From positions 1 to 64,000 of the forward strand of contig JAZRXL010000014.1 in NCBI GenBank assembly GCA_045600225.1: a stretch of DNA of 64,000 nt, read 5' to 3'. Origin of the DNA: UBA1181 sp045600225. GTDB taxonomy: Bacteria; Bacteroidota; Bacteroidia; Bacteroidales; Paludibacteraceae. The position numbers and the translations under genes were made by a program. The notes beneath the pieces were generated by a model that was given only the letters and a program-made list of their open reading frames with translations, ran no database searches and was not told the origin of the DNA. This document shows positions 26,082-34,011 of the stretch, piece by piece; the stretch's first letter is position 1; the number at the start of each line of letters is the position of its first letter.

Positions 26082-27866
26082 ATGAGTAGAATGGTTGAGA
26101 AAATGAGTAGCATGGCTACTGATGTGGAGGTGATAAGCCTTAAGGAGAGAATTTCGGAGTCGTCCGTTTTCGAGGTGATGGGTAAGGAACGTAGTGAAAC
26201 CGTTCATACATCTTTTTTAGCATGGTTGTTTGCTGGAAAAAGTATTTCGACAACAGAGGCATTCCCGGTAAACCTTCTTCTTCATACACTAGTCCAAAGG
26301 GGAACACAGCAAATCATAGATTGTGTACAACATAGAAGAATAGATGATGATTTGGCTCAAGCGGTATGCAGTGGACAATTAAGGGTAAACCAAGTTAAGG
26401 TGGAAACAGAGGTGCCAGTAAAGAAACTTGCTCGCGAAGCCTTGATGGACGATCCTAAGAATGAAATGCTAAAAGCATTGGTTAGTGCTACAGATAAAAA
26501 AGGTAGCGACCGAATAGATATGGTTATCGATTTGGACGTTGAGGGAATTGAGAAGGTCAACAAAATTCAAATCATCCTTGAAAATAAGATAGATAGTAAA
26601 GAGGGTGGGGAAAAAGCGAATAAGGATGAGATCCCTGGCTATTCCGATAAGAAACAGACGGAACGTTATTACGCTGCCACAAAGAGAAATAATGATCAGA
26701 TAAAACAAATCTATGTTTTCCTTGATTCTACTACAGGAGCAGAATTGGATGATGTGGAGTGTTTCTATAATGATATTGTATGGAATTGCTCTTGTGACAA
26801 ATACATTATGATTTGTTATCAGGATATTCTAGACAAGGTGATTATTCCTCTGTTATCGTCTGCAACATTATCAGCCAAGGCGAGAACATTGATAGAAGAT
26901 TATCGCAACGAACTCTCTTTCCCTTCTCTCAATCAGTCGGGCAAGGTGTTGGCATTGGATCGTTCCTGCGAGGACAAGGTTATGAGCGTTTGGAACAAGT
27001 ACAAGGATTTGATTTCAAAGGCCGTATTCGCCGTGTCGGATGATAAATATTATGTAATAGGTGGCATTTTCACAAACGATGTGCTAGAAGCAAAGAAAAT
27101 GATCGTGGAAAGACTCTTAGACCCGTCCGATGCAGATGAAATGGTTGCTAAAGGGTGGATTTCCAACGCGCCACAAACAGGATTTGTGGATTTAAGAAAC
27201 GGCTACTATCTAAAAACCTCAACAAGGTATTCTAAAATCAAAGAGTACGGAATGGAGAAGGGTATGGAAATCTCTGAAATCGATCATGTTGAAGATGCCG
27301 ATTCATTGGCTGCTTTTTGGACGAACAATCAGGATTTCCTGTCAAGATTGTTGCAGATGGTGAAATATATCGCTTATGTGAAAGATGATGGAGTGAACTA
27401 TAAAGCGTCAGGTTTACTCAGTGAGGTTCTTAAAGAAAGAGATACGACCAAGTATTTAGTCGAATTTGATGGAAGTTACCGCAGAGACGGCTCCTCATTG
27501 GGTAAGGGAGAAGCAGCCTTAGAAATTGTCAGATGTTTTGTAGAGTCTGGGTCCATCCAAGATTTGCAAGCCCTAAGAGATGCGTTGCCTATTGATTGCA
27601 ACGACTATTATAAAACTGGCAGATATTTCCAGCATCTGTTCTATGAGTATGCAGCGACTTACGAATACGACGGCAAGGAAGCAAGTGGTATCGTGACAGG
27701 CAATTGGGATTTCTATCGTGACGACAAACATTATCTTGACTTGAAGAATGGACAGAAGGTTGTCATGTTGCGAATGTGGAGAAAATCGACCATAGAAGGG
27801 TTGATAAAGTATCTGGAAAAGAACCATAACGCGTTCTGGAAAAGACTGAAGATTGTGGAGGCATAA
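26082..27866 (+). CDS. PD-(D/E)XK nuclease family protein
   Basis: A 594-residue soluble protein. The nuclease core is visible: Asp146 in DRIDMVIDL and the Glu167-x-Lys169 pair in IILENKID, preceded by the helix SVFEVMGKERSETVHTSFLAWLF that is typical of the PDDEXK_4 group. This family binds or cuts DNA and is found in restriction, repair and defence contexts. The 400 residues after the core have no recognised domain. Long AT-rich flanks and the repeat-rich accessory region to the right suggest horizontally acquired DNA. A target or partner methylase is not visible; the tandem-repeat small protein at 27956 starts 89 bases after its stop. Confidence 0.8.
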   Translation: MSRMVEKMSSMATDVEVISLKERISESSVFEVMGKERSETVHTSFLAWLFAGKSISTTEAFPVNLLLHTLVQRGTQQIIDCVQHRRIDDDLAQAVCSGQLRVNQVKVETEVPVKKLAREALMDDPKNEMLKALVSATDKKGSDRIDMVIDLDVEGIEKVNKIQIILENKIDSKEGGEKANKDEIPGYSDKKQTERYYAATKRNNDQIKQIYVFLDSTTGAELDDVECFYNDIVWNCSCDKYIMICYQDILDKVIIPLLSSATLSAKARTLIEDYRNELSFPSLNQSGKVLALDRSCEDKVMSVWNKYKDLISKAVFAVSDDKYYVIGGIFTNDVLEAKKMIVERLLDPSDADEMVAKGWISNAPQTGFVDLRNGYYLKTSTRYSKIKEYGMEKGMEISEIDHVEDADSLAAFWTNNQDFLSRLLQMVKYIAYVKDDGVNYKASGLLSEVLKERDTTKYLVEFDGSYRRDGSSLGKGEAALEIVRCFVESGSIQDLQALRDALPIDCNDYYKTGRYFQHLFYEYAATYEYDGKEASGIVTGNWDFYRDDKHYLDLKNGQKVVMLRMWRKSTIEGLIKYLEKNHNAFWKRLKIVEA

Positions 27867-27955
27867 ACGCAATTCAAGTGATAAGAATTTCTATAAAAAC
27901 GGAGATGCCGAAAACCGTAAATCGAGTAGGCGAGAATTTTATAATAATGTAGATT

Positions 27956-28117
27956 ATGGCAACTTATTGGTATCAAGGAGACACGACAGCATCTTCTAAG
28001 AGAATGTACACATGGGATGGTAAGTATCTATATCAAGGAGACACGACTGCATCTTCTAAGAGAATGTACACTTTTGATGGCCCATTCCCTGCTTACTTGA
28101 TTCCAGTCTTGATATAA
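27956..28117 (+). CDS. small two-repeat protein (53 aa), unknown
   Basis: A 53-codon frame, ATG at 27956 to TAA at 28115-28117. It consists of two near-identical 20-residue units with the core YQGDTTASSKRMYT followed by W/F-DG, then a hydrophobic tail PFPAYLIPVLI. At DNA level 27971-28011 and 28031-28071 differ at one base in 41, and that change (aca to act) is silent, which suggests a recent duplication under protein-level constraint. The pattern of aromatic-DG turns suggests a small beta structure. It follows the nuclease gene and ends three bases before a long foldback element that could terminate its transcript. I recognise no family. Confidence 0.6.
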   Translation: MATYWYQGDTTASSKRMYTWDGKYLYQGDTTASSKRMYTFDGPFPAYLIPVLI

Positions 28118-28119
28118 TT

Positions 28120-28302
28120 GTTAGAAGCTGTTTAAATTTTTTTATTGGAGATTTTTAAGAGAGGCTTTTTAGGGTGTTTTAATTATTTCCGATAGGAGCA
28201 ATGGGGGGCCATTGTGACTGAGGAAATGATTAAAACAGACAAAAAGAATCCTTAAAAAGCCCAATAAGAAACTTTTTCGTAAATTCTTAAACAGCTTCTT
28301 AA
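28120..28302. repeat. foldback (MITE-like) element, about 183 bases
   Basis: The ends TTAGAAGCTGTTTAAA and TTTAAACAGC-type right end (read as TTAAGAAGCTGTTTAAG on the other strand) are inverted copies. The similarity continues inward along almost the whole element: TTATTGG, TTTTTAAG, CTTTTT, GTTTTAAT and ATTTCC segments on the left each pair with the right half. At the centre is a small stem CAATGG-GGGG-CCATTG. It encodes nothing. A shortened version with the same ends lies at 41353-41386. Confidence 0.75.
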
Positions 28303-28312
28303 TCTGAACGAA

Positions 28313-28418
28313 TTATTTCTTACAACTGGTTTCGAAATCATTAAACTTAAGTAAGTAAAAACTAACGGTAAAAGAGGCTGCTCAGTATTGAGAGTAGCCT
28401 CTTTGCTAAAACAGTTTT
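28313..28418 (+). repeat. 106-base leader repeat, copy A
   Basis: Identical by eye over 106 bases to 31946-32051, with weaker similarity for about 11 more bases. It contains a hairpin (28372-28403; GAGGCT-GCTC / GAG-AGTAGCCTC) with a weak T-rich tail. Each copy stands upstream of a gene that carries the same protein module. Confidence 0.85.
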
Positions 28419-28496
28419 AGAGCTAACTCATTTAATGGCTAGACAACCAATCTTCTATACAACAATTTTATAAACACTAAATAAAATTTTGAAATC

Positions 28497-29543
28497 ATGA
28501 AAGAAATTATAAAAAAGATTTCCGTTGACACAACGTCTGATGGACGTGATATGTCAAAATATTCAATCAACGAGAATGGAGCTTTCAACAAAACAGAACT
28601 TGTGATTGAATGCGTTAAAATGGTCGTGAAGGATCTTGTAGAAAACAAAGACTCATCCATCGACGAAGCTGTTGATTGTATCAATGAAATTAAAATACAT
28701 CCCCAAGTTGTGTCTACGTCAAAGGACGCATTTCGAGAGAATAGATGTAAGCCAGTCGAAATGGATGTCGATGGTGAAGATGTAATCCTTTATGTCAATA
28801 ACCAGTGGAGTACCAGTAATATTGATGTCTTTATAAATGGAATCACTGAACTTCTCGAAAATATTAAGGAAATTAATAAAGGGATTCAAACTGGTGCAAA
28901 GAAAATAGAATCTATTGACATAGTCGATTTTGGCATCTGTTTGGCTAGTTTTGATTATGAGGTCGAGGAGGCGTTGATGAATGCCATAAAAGAAATTCCA
29001 GAGGAAGAGCGAGAGGATGTTGTTAATAGGAAATGGGCAGAAAAAGTAGTAGCTAATTTGGATGGTGGCTTTGACTCGGAAACAGTTGATACGTTTATTG
29101 ATTTCTATTCTATGTGTAATTCGCCAGAAATGTTAGTTGTGAATTATGAGAATGGTGATGATGAATTATATGGTAAATATTTCGAAGGTGAGTGGGTAGA
29201 ACAATTCAATGAAATTGAAGGTGAAACATACGAACGAAGCACAGCTAATAATTTGATGAGGTTTGCATCTTATGGTACGGTGCGAATTAGATATGTTCCG
29301 GGTCGAAGTGTACTGACTCCAGAAGACGAAAAGAAACTAATGGAACCGTTTGATATCAAGAAGGTGTCTTATAAAGTGGATAACGTTACAATAGACATAA
29401 ATAAGGAAGAATACAGAGTTGTAACATCTATTTTTTACGATGGTATTCCGTTTGTTCCAGAGGAGCTGCTGGATTTGTCTGATTGGAAAGAAATGATGTA
29501 TTACATCAGTGTGGAGGGTGAAGTGTACTCTTTCTTGGGATAA
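28497..29543 (+). CDS. modular unknown protein, copy A (shared N-terminal module)
   Basis: A 348-residue soluble, acidic protein. Residues 1-122 form a module (MKEIIKKISVDTTSDGRD to ITELLEN) that is about 95% identical, also at DNA level, to residues 93-214 of the protein at 32106. The remaining 226 residues are unique, with the segments DFGICLASFDYEVEEAL, MLVVNYENGDDELYGKYF and VRIRYVPGRSVLTPEDE. No signal peptide, membrane helix or catalytic motif is visible. It starts an apparent three-gene unit with 29580 and 29829 (gaps of 36 and 45 bases) behind the 106-base leader. Conserved module plus variable tail recalls polymorphic effector or immunity families, but this is inference only. Confidence 0.7.
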   Translation: MKEIIKKISVDTTSDGRDMSKYSINENGAFNKTELVIECVKMVVKDLVENKDSSIDEAVDCINEIKIHPQVVSTSKDAFRENRCKPVEMDVDGEDVILYVNNQWSTSNIDVFINGITELLENIKEINKGIQTGAKKIESIDIVDFGICLASFDYEVEEALMNAIKEIPEEEREDVVNRKWAEKVVANLDGGFDSETVDTFIDFYSMCNSPEMLVVNYENGDDELYGKYFEGEWVEQFNEIEGETYERSTANNLMRFASYGTVRIRYVPGRSVLTPEDEKKLMEPFDIKKVSYKVDNVTIDINKEEYRVVTSIFYDGIPFVPEELLDLSDWKEMMYYISVEGEVYSFLG

Positions 29544-29579
29544 ACAGAATGCAGCACTAATTTAAGTCAATTATAAGAC

Positions 29580-29783
29580 ATGAAAGAAGTTGTTGAAATA
29601 GATGGATGGGTTGCCACAGATCCTAGTGGAGATACTTATCTGTATGATAAGAAGCCTTTTAAGGATGAAAAGTGGTGGACTGGACCTGGGACATCTATCC
29701 GTATCGATATAAGCCAAGAGCTTAAAGATATTACTAAAAAGAATCCTGTCGAAGCGAAAATCGTTATTTCTATAAATGTGTAA
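29580..29783 (+). CDS. small hypothetical protein (67 aa)
   Basis: A 67-residue acidic-to-neutral protein, apparently a single beta-rich domain: VVEIDGWVATDPSGDTYLY, then EKWWTGPGTSIRIDI, and a final strand AKIVISINV. No signal peptide or membrane segment. It lies 36 bases after the modular protein and 45 bases before the leucine-rich repeat protein, on the same strand, so co-transcription is likely. I do not recognise the family. Size and position would fit an accessory or immunity role, which the sequence alone does not show. Confidence 0.6.
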   Translation: MKEVVEIDGWVATDPSGDTYLYDKKPFKDEKWWTGPGTSIRIDISQELKDITKKNPVEAKIVISINV

Positions 29784-29828
29784 TCCATAACTGTTTTCCT
29801 TTGAAGCATCTAAAAAGAATTTGTTATT

Positions 29829-31916
29829 ATGAGTGAACCTAAAATTTTCACAAAAGAAAATCGTCCTGCAGAAATAGCAGGTGAATTTGTTATTCCAGAA
29901 GGATATACAAAGATTGGGGAAAATGCATTTCGCGGCTGTACAGACTTAACCAGCATCGAAATACCTAACAGTATCACTGAAATAGGAGGGGCTGCGTTTT
30001 ATGATTGTACAGGCCTAACCAGCATCAAAATTCCTGATTCTGTCACTAAATTTGGGGCTGAGGCCTTTAGAAATTGCACAAGTCTAACCAGCATCGAAAT
30101 ACCTAACAGTGTCACTTTTATTGGACAAAGTGCATTTTATGGTTGTACAGGCCTAACCAGCATCAAAATTCCTGATTCTGTCACTGTTATAGATCATTCT
30201 GTCTTCCATGGATGTGCCAGTTTGACCAGCATCAAACTTCCTACTTCTGTTAATTCCTGGAATATTGCTGATGCATTCTCTGATTGTACTAGTTTGACCA
30301 GTATCGAAATTCCTAATGGTGTCACTGAAATTAGGGATAAAGCCTTTAGGAGATGCACAAGTCTTGCCAGTATTATTATTCCTAATTCGGTGAAAGTGAT
30401 CGGGTATTGTGCATTCGAATATTGCACAGGATTGTCCTGCATCGAGTTCCCCGATTCTGTGTATCAAATAGGAGACTGTGCTTTTGGTGACTGCACAGGT
30501 CTTACCAACGTCGAACTACATTCTGTGTCGAGTATAAATCGTTTGGCGTTCTGTGGTTGTACAGGCCTAACGAGTGTTGTTATACCAGCCTCAGTAAGAA
30601 ATATACATTCCACCGCCTTCGCATGCTGTACGGGTCTTACGCATATCGTTGTTGACGAAAATAATCCATCGTACACATTATTAGATGGATTCTTATTGAC
30701 GAAGGATAAGAAAACTTTGGTGAAAGAGATGTGTTTGTCTCGTGGAAATGTCGTTATTCCAGACTCGGTAGAAACAATTTGGGATTATGCCTTTTATAAC
30801 TGTACGGGTCTAACCAGCATCGAAATACCTAACAGTGTCACTTATATTGGTTCTTGTGCCTTTAGAGACTGCACAGGACTAACCAGCATCGAAATTCCTA
30901 ACAGTGTCACTGAAATTGGTGATCTCGCTTTTAAAGATTGTAACTCATTGACTTTGTTTACGCATCCAAAGGATCTGAAATTCAAGAAAAAAGATATCTT
31001 TGGAGATAGCGATTATAAGGGCATTAAGTTTGCGAAATCGGGAACAAAAACACCAGAGAAAGTTGCAGATGCTAATACCGATACCGTAAGAGGCGGTATA
31101 CAAGGTGAGGTGGTGTGTGTGAGTGGAAAATTCAAAGATCACACACAAGAGGAAATGGAAGCTTTGGTAGTCGGCAATGGGGCAACAATATCAACTTCAG
31201 TCACAAAAAAAACAACTATATTGGTGACTGGAGATAAGGTCGGTGCGACTAAGCTTACGAAGGCTCAAGAACTTGGAATCAGAATTATACCTCAGGATGA
31301 GTTTTTCAAGATGGTGGCTGGTGATTCTACAACTTCATCCGAAAATTTGACAAAACAGGAGGTTCATGTTCGTTTTGAAATAACCGCTTATAGTCGCTGG
31401 AATCTTCATTCGATAAGCAAGGATGAACTCGAAGAATTTATCTCGGAATATTCTGATGAAGAGATAAATTTGGATGAAGAAGAAGGTGTAGAACGTGCTT
31501 CGGAAATCCTCGAAGAAAACATGGCGGATTTTTGGGATGCATTTGAATGCTGGCCAGAAAATATTCATATTTGGCAGGAAGGTTTGACTCTAACAGTGAC
31601 AGGAGAAGATGATGAATTGAAATTTTCAGAAGAGGAACTAGATGGCGTTCCAGTTAAAGAAGAGAGAGTCAAATCAGAAAAAGGCGATGGATTTACAGTA
31701 ATTAGTGAGACCACAGCCAAGTATCCGACTTATGAAGCAGACATCGAAATAGAAGGCGATTTTGATATAAATAAATTGTCTGTAGTCAATCATATTGTTG
31801 AGTATGATGGAGATTCCTATTGTTGGCAGGATATCCTATACAATGGGGAAAAGATCGACTTGGAGTTGACTTATGATAGAGTAATTAGTGATGAAATTTC
31901 TTTGAAGAAGGATTAA
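29829..31916 (+). CDS. BspA-type leucine-rich repeat protein with BRCT domain
   Basis: A 695-residue protein without signal peptide or sorting domain, so probably cytoplasmic. Residues about 15-385 are BspA/LRR_5 repeats with the 23-residue pattern 'AF..CTGLTSIEIPNSVT.IG'; one longer insert (VDENNPSYTLLDGFLLTKDKKTL) is typical of this group. Residues about 415-500 form a BRCT domain: GEVVCVSGKFKDHT, then NGATISTSVTKKTTILV, AQELGIRIIPQDEF. The last 180 residues are acidic and unrecognised. BspA repeats are usually surface-exposed; joining them to BRCT, a phosphopeptide or DNA-end binding domain, points to an intracellular recognition role. Strongly similar DNA repeats within the gene could expand or contract. 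Confidence 0.82.
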   Translation: MSEPKIFTKENRPAEIAGEFVIPEGYTKIGENAFRGCTDLTSIEIPNSITEIGGAAFYDCTGLTSIKIPDSVTKFGAEAFRNCTSLTSIEIPNSVTFIGQSAFYGCTGLTSIKIPDSVTVIDHSVFHGCASLTSIKLPTSVNSWNIADAFSDCTSLTSIEIPNGVTEIRDKAFRRCTSLASIIIPNSVKVIGYCAFEYCTGLSCIEFPDSVYQIGDCAFGDCTGLTNVELHSVSSINRLAFCGCTGLTSVVIPASVRNIHSTAFACCTGLTHIVVDENNPSYTLLDGFLLTKDKKTLVKEMCLSRGNVVIPDSVETIWDYAFYNCTGLTSIEIPNSVTYIGSCAFRDCTGLTSIEIPNSVTEIGDLAFKDCNSLTLFTHPKDLKFKKKDIFGDSDYKGIKFAKSGTKTPEKVADANTDTVRGGIQGEVVCVSGKFKDHTQEEMEALVVGNGATISTSVTKKTTILVTGDKVGATKLTKAQELGIRIIPQDEFFKMVAGDSTTSSENLTKQEVHVRFEITAYSRWNLHSISKDELEEFISEYSDEEINLDEEEGVERASEILEENMADFWDAFECWPENIHIWQEGLTLTVTGEDDELKFSEEELDGVPVKEERVKSEKGDGFTVISETTAKYPTYEADIEIEGDFDINKLSVVNHIVEYDGDSYCWQDILYNGEKIDLELTYDRVISDEISLKKD

Positions 31917-31945
31917 AGGAATTTTGCCCCAATAGTCTAAACAAG

Positions 31946-32051
31946 TTATTTCTTACAACTGGTTTCGAAATCATTAAACTTAAGTAAGTAAAAACTAACG
32001 GTAAAAGAGGCTGCTCAGTATTGAGAGTAGCCTCTTTGCTAAAACAGTTTT
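31946..32051 (+). repeat. 106-base leader repeat, copy B
   Basis: Second copy of the leader at 28313-28418, same length and orientation, 30 bases after the stop of the leucine-rich repeat gene and 54 bases before the next ATG. The internal hairpin is at 32005-32036. Confidence 0.85.
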
Positions 32052-32105
32052 ATTGCTAACTCGTATTATAAATAAATGGGAAAAATATTGTAAAAACAAA
32101 TTAAT

Positions 32106-33128
32106 ATGATTACGAGAGACGATTCCATTATTTTTGAAAATGATGCTGAGCTTGAAGCTTTCGCAATAGCACCAACAATTATCTCGCACAATGACGAGAA
32201 TGGATTCTGGTACGATTGGGATTTCACTCAGATGTTTAAAGATGCATGTAATAAAGGCAAGACAATTTATATTGAAGACCCCAATTCTTTAATACTTAAA
32301 CGTCAAGCAATAACTTACAAGTGCATAACAAAAAATGTAGAGGTAGAAGAGTATTATGGACAATTTGATGATTCTGAAATCATGAAAGAAATTATAAAAA
32401 CGATTTCTAGCGACACTACCTCTGATGGACGTGATATGTCAAAATATTCAATCAACGGGAAGGGATCTTTCAACAAAACAGAACTTGTGATTGAATGCGT
32501 TAAAATGGTCGTGAAGGATCTTGTCGAAAACAAAGACTCATCCATCGACGAGGCTGTTGATTGTATCAATGAAATCAAAATTCATCCCCAAGTTGTATCT
32601 ACGTCAAAGGACGCATTTCGAGAGAATAGATGTAAGCCAGTCAAAATGGATGTCGATGGTGAAGATGTAATCCTTTATGTCAATAACCAATGGAGTACCA
32701 GTAATATTGATGTCTTTATAAATGGAATCACTGAACTTCTCGAAAATGTTGACGGGTTGAGCGATATGAATCAGACTATAATAGATATTACATGCGATGA
32801 AATCTATGCAGATTTCTCGGAAATAAAGAGGTCCGGGGATTTCCCTTATGATCCTATTGATGTACAGAGAAATCGCTTTATCTATCATTGCGAGGAAGAG
32901 GACGTTATATCTATGATCTACGAGATTATAAAAAGACACCTTCCTGACGATGTTGATGTGGATGGTGTTGCTGAAATTGAGTTGGCAGAGTGTGACGATT
33001 ATGCTACGCTAGAAATGTTAGACTACAGTATTATGTCAGCAAAATGCTTTGTAAACCCCGTTCCGGATTCTAAGTATGTCATAAATTTCTTCTCAGACTA
33101 TCTTGATGAAGACGAGGACGAATACTAA
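32106..33128 (+). CDS. modular unknown protein, copy B (module in the middle)
   Basis: A 340-residue acidic soluble protein made of three parts. Residues 1-92 are unique (MITRDDSIIFENDAELEAF, GFWYDWDFTQMFKDA). Residues 93-214 repeat the module that begins the protein at 28497. Residues 215-340 are unique (IDITCDEIYADFSEIKR, then EEEDVISMIYEIIKRHL) and end in DEDEDEY. The module still begins with the codons for MKEIIK, and even the preceding bases CTGAAATC resemble those before copy A's start, so this ORF looks like a fusion made when the module was copied into another gene. No enzymatic motif is seen. A strong terminator follows. Confidence 0.7.
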   Translation: MITRDDSIIFENDAELEAFAIAPTIISHNDENGFWYDWDFTQMFKDACNKGKTIYIEDPNSLILKRQAITYKCITKNVEVEEYYGQFDDSEIMKEIIKTISSDTTSDGRDMSKYSINGKGSFNKTELVIECVKMVVKDLVENKDSSIDEAVDCINEIKIHPQVVSTSKDAFRENRCKPVKMDVDGEDVILYVNNQWSTSNIDVFINGITELLENVDGLSDMNQTIIDITCDEIYADFSEIKRSGDFPYDPIDVQRNRFIYHCEEEDVISMIYEIIKRHLPDDVDVDGVAEIELAECDDYATLEMLDYSIMSAKCFVNPVPDSKYVINFFSDYLDEDEDEY

Positions 33129-33140
33129 AATAAAAACCTA

Positions 33141-33176
33141 CAACCTCTGGCAATGATAGTGCCAGAGGTTGTTTTT
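33141..33176 (+). terminator. intrinsic terminator
   Basis: Perfect 12-base arms CAACCTCTGGCA and TGCCAGAGGTTG with a 7-base loop and five T's. Confidence 0.92.
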
Positions 33177-33178
33177 GG

Positions 33179-33203
33179 AAGGACGCGATATGTCAAAATA
33201 TGT
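33179..33203 (+). repeat. remnant of the shared module DNA
   Basis: About 21 bases (GGACGCGATATGTCAAAATAT) match the module coding DNA at 28540-28561 and 32425-32446 with one difference. It directly follows the terminator and codes for nothing, so it looks like the edge of a lost third copy. Confidence 0.55.
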
Positions 33204-33221
33204 TACTGAAAATTTAATTCC

Positions 33222-33245
33222 TTTCCGAAACCGTCGTTTCGGAAA
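33222..33245. terminator. hairpin between convergent genes
   Basis: Perfect 10-base arms TTTCCGAAAC (33222-33231) and GTTTCGGAAA (33236-33245) with a 4-base loop, just past the end of the minus-strand gene. There is no strong T-run, so terminator function is only probable. Confidence 0.45.
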
Positions 33246-33278
33246 CGGCTATTTCGCAACAAAGCTGTACAGTAGAAT

Positions 33279-33992
33279 CTATTGAATCGACCGAATCCAA
33301 TGGGTGTCAATATTCTTTTTCATTAGAATATACTCTTTCTCCTTGCGAATGGATTCTGTTGCTAACCAATTGAGGAAATCCTCTCTGCTGTTTTCTTTGA
33401 TGGACTTTTCGAATGAACTGTCGCGAAAGGGTACGCCGACATTAAACCAGTCGCTTATCAAATGAATGTTTTCGACGTAATAACTCAATAAATCATGACT
33501 CATCGTCGGTTTGCAATATCGTTTGATGCATCCGATTGTGAAACAATAATCTGGACTGCTGGACGAAAAAATAGACTCTGCCTGTAGCTTTTTTACAAAG
33601 TTTGATAAACGATCATTCCTCTCATTCAATTCCATCAGCCAATTTTGTCGAATCTCTTTTCCTGCCGGAATTTCATGATACATCTTGCGTATGAATGTTT
33701 CGTAAGGTTTGTATCGAAGCCTATCTGTTCGGGTGAGCGATTCAATGCAATCGGCTTCGTCCCATTCCCCTTGATTTATATATTTTTGAGATAAAGCTTT
33801 CAGTAGATCGTTCGTTCTCCTTTTTACCTGTTCGTTATAATACTTAATATCAAGTCTAGTCTGTACAGATTCTTTCTGTAGCTTGATTGATTGTTCGAGG
33901 ATCGACTGGATAGTTTCAAAATCTTCGTCCGTGAATTTTTCTCGCATTGCGGAATCATTCCTCAATAGAATCATGTATGTTTCTAGTTTCAT
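33279..33992 (-). CDS. hypothetical helical protein (237 aa)
   Basis: A 237-residue, mostly alpha-helical, charged soluble protein. Residues 1-80 look coiled-coil-like (DEDFETIQSILEQSIKLQKESVQTRLDIKYYNEQ). The rest has Trp/Tyr-rich helices such as YHEIPAGKEIRQNWLMEL. No catalytic motif, signal or membrane helix is visible. It is the second gene of a two-gene minus-strand unit, 19 bases after the stop of the gene at 34012-34668. Unknown function; the company of accessory genes suggests a mobile or defence-related origin, which is inference. Confidence 0.6.
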   Translation of the reverse strand: MKLETYMILLRNDSAMREKFTDEDFETIQSILEQSIKLQKESVQTRLDIKYYNEQVKRRTNDLLKALSQKYINQGEWDEADCIESLTRTDRLRYKPYETFIRKMYHEIPAGKEIRQNWLMELNERNDRLSNFVKKLQAESIFSSSSPDYCFTIGCIKRYCKPTMSHDLLSYYVENIHLISDWFNVGVPFRDSSFEKSIKENSREDFLNWLATESIRKEKEYILMKKNIDTHWIRSIQ

Positions 33993-34011
33993 GACAATTC
34001 GTATTAGTTCA

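Noticed and set aside
27956..28117. Diversity-generating retroelement template/variable repeat pair
   Set aside because: The two units differ at one silent A/T position; no reverse transcriptase and no adenine-biased variation.
28372..28403. Hairpin in the 106-base leader as a riboswitch
   Set aside because: Single short stem without conserved aptamer features; more simply a terminator of the preceding gene.
29940..30960. Regular DNA repeats that could suggest a CRISPR array or minisatellite
   Set aside because: Period is a multiple of three, the frame is open throughout, and the translation is BspA leucine-rich repeats.
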